Shown piece by piece: positions 27,320 to 36,481 of a stretch of DNA of 64,000 nucleotides; the first letter of the stretch is position 1, and every line of letters begins with the position of its first letter. Source of the stretch: Butyrivibrio sp. (lineage in GTDB: Bacteria; Bacillota; Clostridia; Lachnospirales; Lachnospiraceae); assembly GCF_017635265.1 (NCBI RefSeq), contig NZ_JAGBLU010000104.1, positions 1 through 64,000 of the forward strand, in the 5' to 3' direction. The notes under the pieces are model-generated. The model saw nothing but the letters and a program-made list of their open reading frames with translations. It was not told the origin of the DNA and searched no databases. Both the position numbers and the translations under genes were made by a program.

Positions 27320-28546
27320 ATGAGATCTATCGACAAATTTTTTGAAACAGAAATCACAGTGTTTGGAGTTAACATCACTCTTTTTGACCTATTTTTCTTT
27401 ACAATAATAGCGTGTCTTGGTATGTACTTCAGACTCTCACTTTACGATATCGCTTCCGGCGATTACACTCTTGCTTTTGCAGACTGGATGCGAGAATGTC
27501 ATGAAGCGGGAGGTTTTGCTTACCTTGGGATCAAGCCCGGAGTCAGCGATGCAAGTACTTTTGATTATAACTGCATGTTCCAGTATATTATCGTCATCTT
27601 GCACTATATTGGCGGTGGTATCAGCGATATGTATCTGGTAAAAACAGTATCTGTAATATTTGATTTTGTCTGCGCAATTACAATCATGAGAATAACTTAT
27701 AACGTTACTGCAGGAAGCGTTAGGAAGTCACTTATGGCATTTGCGGCTGTAATGTTTCTGCCAACAGTTGTATTAAACAGTGCAGCTTGGGCACAGAACG
27801 ATTCTATCTTTACATCATTTATTCTTTTATCTCTTCTTAGTATCATTAAAGGCAAAGACAATAAAGCATTTATATATCTCGCGTTATCTTATAGCTTCAA
27901 GCAGCAGGCTATTTTCTTTATGCCATTCATAATAATCATGTGGCTGAAAAACAAAGTGAAAATAAGATATATCCTTTGGGTACCGTTTATTCATGTTGTT
28001 GCAATGATTCCCTGTGCAATTGCAGGGAGAAGCTGGGGAGATCTTCTTGGTATCTACGGAAAACAGGTCACTATGTTTTCAAGACTATCAATGAACTATC
28101 CAAGTATTTATACAATCATTACATCTGATCTTAATAAGGATATCAGAAAGATTATCATTTCAGCCGGAACAATGGCTACGGTTATTATCATGGGAATGAT
28201 TGCCTATTATACTTACAAAAAGAAATTTGAAATTACTTCAAGATTTATGATAACACTAGTTATATTTACAGCAGAAGTGTGTTGTTTCTGTTTGCCGGCT
28301 ATGCATGAAAGATATGGATATCTTCCTGAAATTCTCACTGTTGTTTATGCGCTTTTTAGCTATAAGAGAATGCCTGTATGTGCAGCACTTCAGGTAATAT
28401 CAATGATTACATATACAAGATTTTTGTTTGGTTCAACTGTTTTGACGCTGTGGCCGCTTACATGTGCTATGCTTATAATCATTCTTATTGTAGGGTATGA
28501 CCTTTACATGCAGATGAATATCCCTGTTGAAAATGCGGAGAGCTGA
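27320..28546 (+). CDS. GT-C membrane glycosyltransferase (Gpi18-like mannosyltransferase family)
   Basis: A 408-residue protein with about ten membrane helices. The first outer loop contains DIASGDYTLAFADWM, with the acidic residues expected of a polyprenyl-phosphate-sugar-dependent GT-C enzyme. LNSAAWAQNDSIFTSFILLS and YSFKQQAIFFMPFII resemble the Gpi18-like mannosyltransferases (COG5542). A lipid-linked donor could come from a GtrB-like enzyme in the same operon. Specificity for mannose is only a family name. Confidence 0.75.
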   Translation: MRSIDKFFETEITVFGVNITLFDLFFFTIIACLGMYFRLSLYDIASGDYTLAFADWMRECHEAGGFAYLGIKPGVSDASTFDYNCMFQYIIVILHYIGGGISDMYLVKTVSVIFDFVCAITIMRITYNVTAGSVRKSLMAFAAVMFLPTVVLNSAAWAQNDSIFTSFILLSLLSIIKGKDNKAFIYLALSYSFKQQAIFFMPFIIIMWLKNKVKIRYILWVPFIHVVAMIPCAIAGRSWGDLLGIYGKQVTMFSRLSMNYPSIYTIITSDLNKDIRKIIISAGTMATVIIMGMIAYYTYKKKFEITSRFMITLVIFTAEVCCFCLPAMHERYGYLPEILTVVYALFSYKRMPVCAALQVISMITYTRFLFGSTVLTLWPLTCAMLIIILIVGYDLYMQMNIPVENAES

Positions 28547-28548
28547 TA

Positions 28549-29556
28549 ATGTCCGGAATGTACAAGTCACTAACGGTAATAATACCTGCATATAATGTGG
28601 AAAGTCTTCTTGGCAAATGTGTGGAGTCATTGGCGGTTCAGGATTATCCCAAGGAACTTTTTGAGATAATTGTGGTGGATGATGGTTCGACAGATAATAC
28701 TCTTGAAGTAGCTCAAAAATTGTCGGATAAATATTCTAACGTAAAAGTTATCCACAAGGAAAATGGGGGCTCAAGTAGTGCCAGAAATGTTGGAATAGAA
28801 GCTGCAAGAGGGGAATATATCGGATTTGTTGACAGTGACGATTTTGTAGACTGTAAGATGTTCACTACTTTGATGCAGGCGGCACTGATAAATAATGCCG
28901 ATATGGTCCAGACTTCCAGAGATGAAATTGATGAAAAAGGCAATAAATTGCCCGATGTGGTTATACCGCCCAAAGGAGTGGAAATTATCTCGCCCAAAGA
29001 GCAGATGAAAAGGCTTTTGTTGCACGTGGGAGATGCTTCTTTTTGTACCAGGATAACAAGGAAAGAGGTTTTTGAACAGGGATTCAGGTTTCCCGAGGGT
29101 GAACTCAACGAAGACTTTTATCTCATGATACATATCCTTAAGTACATTAATAAACTGGTCATCCTTCCACAGCAGTATTACCATGTCTTTTACAGGCTTG
29201 GCAGTAACTCCAGAAAAAACAAAGAGGATAAAGATTATTTCCCTTCTGTATTTACTGACATTGTTAGAAATGCAGACGTTGCGCTTAAGCTTGTAAAGAA
29301 GGACTATCCCGATCTTGAGATAATTGCGGAGAGATTCGGATTTGTTCAGAGACTTGATTATCTTTTGCATATTCCTGTTTCAAAGATGACCGTAGATAAC
29401 AGATTTTATATTGATGTGGTAAAAAATATCAGAAGTAATTTATTAAAGGCGCTGTTTAACCGATACTTGACTTTAAAGCAGAAGCTTTATCTGTGTATTT
29501 TGGCACCTGCGCCCAGATTTATCCGAAAGGCCCATGCATTGGTAAGAGGACTATGA
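28549..29556 (+). CDS. GT2 family glycosyltransferase
   Basis: A 335-residue GT-A enzyme with LTVIIPAYNVESLLGKCVES, FEIIVVDDGSTDNT, GGSSSARNVGIEAARG and the DXD motif GFVDSDDFVD. The longer C-terminal half (to LKQKLYLCILAPAPRFIRK) is amphipathic and may rest on the membrane. Its TGA overlaps the ATG of the next gene. Confidence 0.87.
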   Translation: MSGMYKSLTVIIPAYNVESLLGKCVESLAVQDYPKELFEIIVVDDGSTDNTLEVAQKLSDKYSNVKVIHKENGGSSSARNVGIEAARGEYIGFVDSDDFVDCKMFTTLMQAALINNADMVQTSRDEIDEKGNKLPDVVIPPKGVEIISPKEQMKRLLLHVGDASFCTRITRKEVFEQGFRFPEGELNEDFYLMIHILKYINKLVILPQQYYHVFYRLGSNSRKNKEDKDYFPSVFTDIVRNADVALKLVKKDYPDLEIIAERFGFVQRLDYLLHIPVSKMTVDNRFYIDVVKNIRSNLLKALFNRYLTLKQKLYLCILAPAPRFIRKAHALVRGL

Positions 29557-31118
29557 GTAATATAAAAAGAGCTTCAATATACATAATATTGATAATATCG
29601 CTTCTTGCCAGCTTGTATTATGGCTTTCAAAAGCAAGGTTTTCACGAGGATGAATACTATACATATTATTCATCCAACAGAAGTTTGGGACTTTATGAGC
29701 CTGACAGGCAGTGGCAGGACAGACAGACTATTCTTGATGAATATGTGGTAAAAAAAGGCGAGGGCTTTAACTATGGACTTGTGAAACTGGTTCAGTCATG
29801 GGATGTGCATCCTCCTGTGTACTACATGATATTTCACACTATCTGCTCTCTTGTACCCGGAGTATTTACAAAATGGACAGGTATTATAACAAATTTGATT
29901 GCGTTTGTTATTTCTTTTTTTGCACTGAGAGCTCTGATGAAAAGACTTGCAGTTCCCTACTATGTTCAGATTATTACTTTGATATTTTGGGGACTTAATC
30001 CTCAGACTATATCCTGCAATATGCTGGTCAGAATGTATGCATGGCTTACCGCAGCAGTATTTTTATGTGCTTATACCCATATAAGTGTTATGCAGGATTA
30101 TGAAAGATATAAGAACTCTCCAAAGCAGTTTTTTGTAAGGCTCATGCTTCCTGTAATGGTGGTTTCCTATGTCGGGTTTCTGATTCAGTATTTTTACATC
30201 TTTTTCTTTGTAAGTATTGGTTTTAGCCTTGCAGTTTGGATGTTTTTTTACAAAAAAGATATTTATAACACCATTATTTATGTTGTTTCCTGCATCGTGT
30301 CTATGGGACTTGCAGTTTTAACCTATCCTGCCAGTCTCCACCATATGTTTGGAGGTTACAGAGGAAGTGATGCTGCAGGTAGTTTATTTGATATAAAGAA
30401 TACGGTTGCAAGGATTTCTTTTTTTATAGGACTTTTAAATGATTATGTCTTTGCAGGCGGACTTTTAATAGCGGCGCTTCTTCTTGTTATGGCTATCATG
30501 GCGCTTATGATAAAAAATAAAAAACACAAAAAGATAAGGCCTGAAGCAGTTATTTTAGCAATCGGAACAATTTCCTACTTTCTTCTTACAGCCAAATCGG
30601 CTCTCCTGGTCGGAAGTGCTTCAAACAGATATGAAATGCCAATCTATGGTCTGATCATTTTGCTTGTTTTCTGGGATATATACTATGTGTTTGATGCAGC
30701 AGACAATAAGACGTACCTCTACGCATTTACTGCGGCTATGGCAGCTTTTTTGCTGAAAGGTCTCATTGTGGATGGAAATGTGCTTTTTTTATACAGAGAA
30801 GATGCGGCAAAAATAGAATATGCTGCTGATAATTCGGATTCAGTATCAATTGTTATGTATAATCCCGCCACTCCATACAATGTTTGGAGATTGACTGATG
30901 AGCTGCTTCAGTATGACAAAGTTTTCTATATGAATGAGGAAAATCCGGAACCGATAGAAGATGAAATTATAAAGAATTCGGACAAGATAATTCTTTATGT
31001 AGCTGATAATTCTTGTCAGGAGGATGCAATAAAGAATCTGCAAAGTGCATGTCAAAATATAGGTACAAGGACATATATCAGCAGTGAGGATATGTGGACT
31101 ACCTATGAGTTTAATTAG
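29553..31118 (+). CDS. GT39/ArnT-like membrane glycosyltransferase
   Basis: A 521-residue protein with about 11 membrane helices. GFHEDEYYTYYSSN places a D-E pair in the first outer loop and WDVHPPVYYMIFHTICSLVPG is the conserved HPP region of PMT/ArnT-like GT-C enzymes. The last ~110 residues form an outer soluble domain. Start 29553 is preferred over an in-frame ATG at 29493, which lies inside the preceding gene. It ends the first assembly operon; a separate promoter follows. Confidence 0.8.
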   Translation: MSNIKRASIYIILIISLLASLYYGFQKQGFHEDEYYTYYSSNRSLGLYEPDRQWQDRQTILDEYVVKKGEGFNYGLVKLVQSWDVHPPVYYMIFHTICSLVPGVFTKWTGIITNLIAFVISFFALRALMKRLAVPYYVQIITLIFWGLNPQTISCNMLVRMYAWLTAAVFLCAYTHISVMQDYERYKNSPKQFFVRLMLPVMVVSYVGFLIQYFYIFFFVSIGFSLAVWMFFYKKDIYNTIIYVVSCIVSMGLAVLTYPASLHHMFGGYRGSDAAGSLFDIKNTVARISFFIGLLNDYVFAGGLLIAALLLVMAIMALMIKNKKHKKIRPEAVILAIGTISYFLLTAKSALLVGSASNRYEMPIYGLIILLVFWDIYYVFDAADNKTYLYAFTAAMAAFLLKGLIVDGNVLFLYREDAAKIEYAADNSDSVSIVMYNPATPYNVWRLTDELLQYDKVFYMNEENPEPIEDEIIKNSDKIILYVADNSCQEDAIKNLQSACQNIGTRTYISSEDMWTTYEFN

Positions 31119-31149
31119 GCTTATATTTTCTTATTCTCTTTTCAAGGCA

Positions 31150-31158
31150 TGCTATAAT
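31150..31158 (+). promoter_or_regulatory. Extended -10 promoter of the nonulosonic acid unit
   Basis: TGCTATAAT gives a perfect TATAAT (31153-31158) with an extended TGN. The -35 region is poor. It lies 23 bp upstream of the ATP-grasp gene and GTGAGG site. Confidence 0.5.
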
Positions 31159-31180
31159 GAAAAACAAAGTGAGGTAAAGT

Positions 31181-32383
31181 ATGCGAGCAGCAGTAATTGG
31201 CGCAAGCTCAGAGTCAATTTATACAATAGGAAAAGCCAGAGAGATGGGGCTTGAGGTGGTAGCGCTTGATGGAGACTCAAACGCCCCCGGCCTTAAAGCT
31301 GCAGATAAGTCTTTTGTAGTAGATATAAGAGATCCACAGAAGGTAATTGAAGTTCTTGATGAAAACATTCCGGATATTGTACTTCCGGTTCCAATCGGAA
31401 GATATCTTACAACAACAGGCGTCATCAATGATTATTATGGACTTTGCGGCGTTACAGAAACGGCTGCAAAACTTTGTACCGACAAATATGAATTTCATAG
31501 AATTCTTCATGAAAAAGGTCTTAGAAATGCAGAGCTGTACCTGATTCCGGCAGGATGTGAGTATGCAGATCCGGATGAATTAAACAACTGCTATCCGGTT
31601 GTGGTTAAACCAAGGTTTGGTTCAGGGAGCAGAGGCGTTCAGATTTATAATACAAAAGAGGAACTTGCCGCAGACTTTTTGTCACAGCTTCCTTTTGATG
31701 AGGATTATTGTATAGAAAGCTGCATAGATGGACCGGAATATGGCGTTGATGGAGTATTTACAGATGGCTTTTTCAGACTGATACTGCTTCGCGGCAAGAA
31801 AAATACGCTGCCTCCTTACAGAGAGTGTGTTGGTTATTATTCAATTATCGAGGATGAAGATAACAAAGAATTTTTTGATAAGATAAAAGACCTTATGCAA
31901 AAAGCTGGCGATACTCTTGGATTTAAGAATAACCTTATTCACGCGGATATTATAAAGGATGCAAATGGTAATCCTTTCCTTATTGAGACTTCAGCAAGGC
32001 CTTCAGGTCATAATCTTCACAACCTGTTTACTCCAATGGCAAGCGGGGTTGATGAGGTTTCTGAGTTCATAAAATATGCTTTGCCGGATTTGGGCAGAAA
32101 ATATGTATTTGAGCCCAACGTGAAAAAACATATGGTTATCAGATATTTTGATTTTGAGAATGTGAGAGTTAACAAGGTTCCCGATGAAAAGTACCTTTTG
32201 GAAAAGTACCCGTTAAAGAGTTGGAAGTGTAATATTGAGCCTGGCATGATCCTTGGAAAAGTCATGAATGGCGCTTCAGTTATGGGAAGGGGCTTTTTCG
32301 TTATTGAAGCTTCATCAAGAGAGGAACTTGACCACTATTGTAATGATATAAAAAATGAGTTTGAATTGGAGGATGTATTTTGA
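31181..32383 (+). CDS. ATP-grasp ligase of the nonulosonic acid unit
   Basis: A 400-residue ATP-grasp enzyme. The N-terminal Rossmann part (VIGASSESIYTIGKAREMG) leads into the ATP-binding region: YPVVVKPRFGSGSRGVQIY, CIESCIDGPEYGVDGVF and FLIETSARPSGHNLHNL, which carries the metal-binding Glu. Such enzymes join a carboxylic acid (often an amino acid) to an amine through an acyl phosphate. Its stop overlaps the TTG start of the cytidylyltransferase-decarboxylase fusion, so they should be made together. I infer that it adds an acyl or amino-acyl group to the nonulosonic acid or its precursor. A different ATP-grasp lies at 57875. Confidence 0.8.
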   Translation: MRAAVIGASSESIYTIGKAREMGLEVVALDGDSNAPGLKAADKSFVVDIRDPQKVIEVLDENIPDIVLPVPIGRYLTTTGVINDYYGLCGVTETAAKLCTDKYEFHRILHEKGLRNAELYLIPAGCEYADPDELNNCYPVVVKPRFGSGSRGVQIYNTKEELAADFLSQLPFDEDYCIESCIDGPEYGVDGVFTDGFFRLILLRGKKNTLPPYRECVGYYSIIEDEDNKEFFDKIKDLMQKAGDTLGFKNNLIHADIIKDANGNPFLIETSARPSGHNLHNLFTPMASGVDEVSEFIKYALPDLGRKYVFEPNVKKHMVIRYFDFENVRVNKVPDEKYLLEKYPLKSWKCNIEPGMILGKVMNGASVMGRGFFVIEASSREELDHYCNDIKNEFELEDVF

Positions 32384-34317
32384 CCAGCGTTGCAATTATA
32401 ACAGCCAGGGGCGGAAGCAAAAGAATTCCCGGAAAGAATATAAAGAATTTTTGCGGAAAGCCTATAATTGCATATTCGATATCTGCTGCTATTGAAAGTG
32501 GAGCATTTGATGAAGTCATGGTATCCACTGATGATGAGGCAATAGCAGAAGTTGCCGGGAAATATGGAGCAGTTGTGCCTTTTATGCGCTCTGAAAGTAC
32601 AGCAGGTGACTATGCCACTACAGATGAGGTAATTGCTGAAGTATTGAAAGCATATAAAGACAGAGGCAGAAATTTTGACAGGTTTTGCTGTATATATCCA
32701 ACAGCTCCTTTTATTACGGCCGGGAGACTGGCAGAAGCAATGGAAAGACTTGATGAGCATGAATCAGTAACACCTGTTACTCAGTTTTCATATCCTCCGC
32801 AGAGAGGCTTTGTAATCGAAAATGAGAGACTTGTGAGAAAGTATCCCGAATTTGCAACTACCAGATCTCAGGATCTTGAAAAGCTTTATCATGACAGTGG
32901 ACAGTTTTATGCTTGCAGAACAGATGCATTTTTCAGGGATAATACCACTGATGTTGATGATATGGTTCCTGTTATTTTAAGTGAAGATGAAGTTCAGGAT
33001 ATTGACACCTTTGAGGACTGGAGAATCGCTGAGGAAAAGTTCAAGGCATTAAAAGCAAAAAAATCTGCGAATCAGAGTGAAGGAACAGTCAAATTCGATG
33101 ATGCTGCCTTAAAAACACCATATTACAGGATAGATGAATGTGCTCTTGACTCAGATATCAATATGCTAAAAGGCGCATTAAAGGCTAATTGGAATAATTA
33201 CATATGTTCTTATTCGGTTAAGACCAATTCACTTCCATGGCTTCTTGCACATTTTTGTGACAATGATTTTTATGCGGAAGTTGTCTCAAAAGAAGAGTAT
33301 GAATTGTCAAGAAGGATTGGATTTAGTTCTTCCGGAATAATCTATAATGGCCCGATTAAGGACAAGGATACCTTTGAAGAGGTTCTTCTAAACGGAGGCC
33401 TTGTTAATATGGACTCAAATTACGAGCCTGAATGGTTAAAAGAGCTGGCTAATGCCAACCCTGACAGGAAATTTAACATTGGCATAAGGGTAAACTATGA
33501 CATAGCCGGGCTCATACCTGATGAAGTCTTGGCAGACGAGGAAGGAAGCCGCTTTGGTTACTGTTATGAAAATGGTGAGCTTAAAAAGGTTATTGATTTC
33601 GTAAAAAGTCTTTCAAACGTGAAGATTTCCGGACTTCACCTTCATTCTTCTACAAAATCCAGATCTGTAGAAGCTTATAAGGCTTTGGCAAAAATCGCTG
33701 TTCTTGTGGCAAAAGAGTTTGAACTTAAGCTTGATTATGTGGATATGGGCGGCGGATACTACGGCGGAGTAGCAGATAAGCCGGACTTTAGGGACTATGT
33801 GCCTGCAATAGCGGGGGTTCTTTCTGAATATTTTGATGTTAATAGTACTAAGCTTGTTATGGAACCGGGAGTATCCATGGTGTCCTCATGCTTTGAATTT
33901 GTGACAAGTGTTATTGATACCAAAGATGTCAGACAGCACCGTTATGTTATCATTGATGGAAGCAGAGTGAATATGAATCCGCAGGTTACCAGAAGATGGT
34001 ATCCTCATAGGCTGGAGTATGCAGAATGCGGGAAAGAAAGAGAAATTGTCCCACAGCAGATGATTTGCGGTTCTACATGTATGGAATATGACAGAATGTT
34101 TCCTGTTGATAATGGGAAAGAGTTAAAAGCAGGAGACAGAGTTGTATTTACAAACGCCGGTGGATATACTGTTTGTCTGACGCCTCTTTTTATCCACTAT
34201 TTCCCGGCAGTATATGTAAAAAAAGCAGATGGAACATGCTATGAAGCAAGAACGCCGTGGACCAATGACGAATACCTGATGAAGAACCACTTTCAGGGAG
34301 GGTTTTTAAATGCCTAA
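32380..34317 (+). CDS. Fusion: PseF-like CMP-nonulosonate cytidylyltransferase + PLP decarboxylase-like domain
   Basis: A 645-residue two-domain protein. Residues 1-~226 are a CMP-sugar synthetase: IITARGGSKRIPGKNIKNF, STDDEAIAEVA and YPTAPF are those of NeuA/PseF enzymes, which activate sialic-type sugars with CTP. After a K-rich linker, residues ~243-645 form a group III PLP enzyme (ornithine/diaminopimelate decarboxylase fold). Its active-site set is complete: YSVKTNS with Lys281, LHLHSS, DMGGGYYGG, EPG (495-497), CMEYD with Cys567, and TNAGGYT. The start is TTG 32380, seven bases after GGAGG (32368-32372). The next gene, pseI, overlaps its end by eight bases. Fused PseF is not usual; separate PseF is ~230 residues. 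The substrate of the second domain is unknown. Confidence 0.88.
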   Translation: MTSVAIITARGGSKRIPGKNIKNFCGKPIIAYSISAAIESGAFDEVMVSTDDEAIAEVAGKYGAVVPFMRSESTAGDYATTDEVIAEVLKAYKDRGRNFDRFCCIYPTAPFITAGRLAEAMERLDEHESVTPVTQFSYPPQRGFVIENERLVRKYPEFATTRSQDLEKLYHDSGQFYACRTDAFFRDNTTDVDDMVPVILSEDEVQDIDTFEDWRIAEEKFKALKAKKSANQSEGTVKFDDAALKTPYYRIDECALDSDINMLKGALKANWNNYICSYSVKTNSLPWLLAHFCDNDFYAEVVSKEEYELSRRIGFSSSGIIYNGPIKDKDTFEEVLLNGGLVNMDSNYEPEWLKELANANPDRKFNIGIRVNYDIAGLIPDEVLADEEGSRFGYCYENGELKKVIDFVKSLSNVKISGLHLHSSTKSRSVEAYKALAKIAVLVAKEFELKLDYVDMGGGYYGGVADKPDFRDYVPAIAGVLSEYFDVNSTKLVMEPGVSMVSSCFEFVTSVIDTKDVRQHRYVIIDGSRVNMNPQVTRRWYPHRLEYAECGKEREIVPQQMICGSTCMEYDRMFPVDNGKELKAGDRVVFTNAGGYTVCLTPLFIHYFPAVYVKKADGTCYEARTPWTNDEYLMKNHFQGGFLNA

Positions 34318-35383
34318 ATTTGAACTGAATCAAAGGATAAAACTTGCAGATCATTATATTGGAAAAGATGATCCGGTTTATATTGTTGCTGAGATGTCTG
34401 CCAATCATAACAATGATTATGGAAGGGCAATCGAGATAATTCATGCAGCTAAAGAGGCCGGAGCAGATGCAGTAAAGCTTCAGACATACACAGCTGACAC
34501 CATGACCATAGACAGCGATAAGAGTTATTTTCAGATTGATGGCGGAACTCTGTGGGATGGAATGACTTTGTATAAATTGTATCAGCAGGCATATACACCA
34601 TGGGAATGGCAGCCAAGGCTTATGGAAGAAGCCAATAAGCTTGGAATGGACTGCTTTTCAACGCCTTTTGATAAAACATCACTTGATTTTATTGAAGGTA
34701 TGAATGTGCCGGCTATAAAAATCGCTTCCTACGAGATCACAGATATTCCGCTTATAAGGATGTGCGCATCCAAAAAAAAGCCAATAATACTGGCAACGGG
34801 GGTTGCAAGGCCCTATGATATAAGGCTTGCTATTGAGGCCTGTGTTCAGGAAGGAAATAAAGATATAGTTCTGCTTAAGTGTGTATCAGCTTATCCTACG
34901 CCCTATGAGGATGTGAATCTTAACATGATTCGTGGGCTTGCGGAGGAATATGGATGTGTTATGGGACTTTCGGATCACACTATGGGGTGGACTGTTCCTA
35001 TAGCAGCGGTGGCACTTGGAGCCAGAATGGTTGAAAAACATCTTACCTTAAGAAGGGCTGATGGCGGAGCAGACAGTGCTTTTTCAATGGAACCGGAAGA
35101 GTTTGCCGAAATGGTAAAGAGTATCAGGATAACGGAAAAAGCGCTTGGCGACAGTGAGTACAAACTAACTCCTTTTCAGGAAAAAGAAAGAGAAGGGGCA
35201 AGGTCACTGTTTGTAGTTGAGGACATTAAAAAAGGGCAAGCTCTGACTTCTGAAAATATCAGATCTATCAGGCCCCAGCAGGGAAGCGGGCTTGCACCCA
35301 TTGAGTACGAAAACGTAATAGGTAAAATTGCTTCAAAGGATCTATTTAGAGGGGAACCACTTCACAAGGAAGATTTCTGCTGA
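34310..35383 (+). CDS. pseI: Pseudaminic acid synthase
   Basis: A 357-residue NeuB-family enzyme that condenses the 2,4-diacetamido-trideoxy-altrose with phosphoenolpyruvate to make the nonulosonic acid. VYIVAEMSANHNNDYGRAIE and GADAVKLQTYTADTMT open the TIM barrel, WDGMTLYKLYQQAYTPWEWQ is typical of PseI rather than NeuB, and the C-terminal SAF domain has LFVVEDIKKGQALTSENIRS. GGAGG precedes the ATG. It is followed by pseG after 12 bp. Confidence 0.92.
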   Translation: MPKFELNQRIKLADHYIGKDDPVYIVAEMSANHNNDYGRAIEIIHAAKEAGADAVKLQTYTADTMTIDSDKSYFQIDGGTLWDGMTLYKLYQQAYTPWEWQPRLMEEANKLGMDCFSTPFDKTSLDFIEGMNVPAIKIASYEITDIPLIRMCASKKKPIILATGVARPYDIRLAIEACVQEGNKDIVLLKCVSAYPTPYEDVNLNMIRGLAEEYGCVMGLSDHTMGWTVPIAAVALGARMVEKHLTLRRADGGADSAFSMEPEEFAEMVKSIRITEKALGDSEYKLTPFQEKEREGARSLFVVEDIKKGQALTSENIRSIRPQQGSGLAPIEYENVIGKIASKDLFRGEPLHKEDFC

Positions 35384-35395
35384 TAGGGAGGCATA

Positions 35396-36481
35396 ATGGG
35401 AAGCAAAAAGATCTGGATCAAAACAAATGCAAATGAGAGTATAGCCATTGGGCACATGCGAAGATGTATGACTATTGCCAAAGAACTGGCTGATTTGGGC
35501 GCATCAGTTAAGTTTATCCTTTCAGATAATGAAAGTGAGAGAGTTCTCAAAGATATGTCTGAAAAAGACGGAGTTTTTTACACATCAAAAGTGCTTAATA
35601 CGACCTATTCAGAGCCTTTGGGTGACTTAAACGTTCTGGATGAGATGTTTGCAAATGAAAAACCGGATTTTTATCTGATGGATTCCTATTATCTTGAAAG
35701 AGAATATTTTGATGGCATCAATGGATTGATAAATAAACACCGGTTATCCACAAAAACAGGATATATTGATGATCTGTACAAATTTGATTATCCGGTGGAC
35801 TTTATACTTAACTATGATCTTGAGATACCGGAAAATTTTTATAGTGCCAAAAAACAACTCCTTGGAGTAAAGTATGCCCCCTTAAGATCTCAATTTGCCA
35901 AGTGTGATTACGAGACCAGAGAACATGCGAAAGTAGCATTTCTATCCTCCGGAGGAACTGATCCATATCATGTGATTGGGAAAATTCTGCAGGAAATTTA
36001 TTCAGAAGAGAGCCCTTGCAGAAAAGTACTTGCATTCAATGATTTCAGATGTCTTGTTATTGTTGGGGCACTTTTTGAGGAAGACTATAAACGGGAGCTT
36101 AGAGAGTTTGCCAAAGTTAATCCATCGGTAACACTTTTTGAAGGTGTATCTGATATGGCTGATATAATGAAGCAGGCTGATCTTGCCATTTCGGCAGGAG
36201 GAACCACTTTATATGAACTTTGCGCCGTCGGAGTTCCTACAGTAGTATACAGTATGGCTGATAACCAGATGGAATTTGTAAAGGCATTTGACAAGGCCGG
36301 GGCTGTAAGGTACGCAGGTGATGCCAGAGATAATCACAGACTTGCCCAGAAAATTGTTACCTGGGGGACTGCTGCAGTTGATAGCAAAGGCTTTAGGAAA
36401 AGAATGAGTGAAAGTGCCAGATCTCTTATAGATGGAAAGGGTGCTTTGAGAATTGCAAAAGCAATAATGGAGTTAGCATGA
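35396..36481 (+). CDS. pseG: PseG-like UDP-sugar hydrolase
   Basis: A 361-residue GT-B-fold hydrolase that removes UDP from UDP-2,4-diacetamido-2,4,6-trideoxy-L-altrose, giving the PseI substrate. IWIKTNANESIAIGHMRRCM contains the G-H-R region of PseG, FLSSGGTDPYHVIG and ADLAISAGGTTLYELCAVG are the nucleotide-binding part. A GGAGG site precedes ATG 35396. The stop overlaps the next ATG. The protein is slightly longer than Campylobacter PseG. Confidence 0.88.
   Translation: MGSKKIWIKTNANESIAIGHMRRCMTIAKELADLGASVKFILSDNESERVLKDMSEKDGVFYTSKVLNTTYSEPLGDLNVLDEMFANEKPDFYLMDSYYLEREYFDGINGLINKHRLSTKTGYIDDLYKFDYPVDFILNYDLEIPENFYSAKKQLLGVKYAPLRSQFAKCDYETREHAKVAFLSSGGTDPYHVIGKILQEIYSEESPCRKVLAFNDFRCLVIVGALFEEDYKRELREFAKVNPSVTLFEGVSDMADIMKQADLAISAGGTTLYELCAVGVPTVVYSMADNQMEFVKAFDKAGAVRYAGDARDNHRLAQKIVTWGTAAVDSKGFRKRMSESARSLIDGKGALRIAKAIMELA

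Noticed and set aside
28771..29370. Long minus-strand open frame (about 199 codons) inside a GT2 gene
   Set aside because: The + strand carries full GT2 motifs and operon overlaps. The minus frame has skewed composition and no start signal, so it is a codon-bias shadow.
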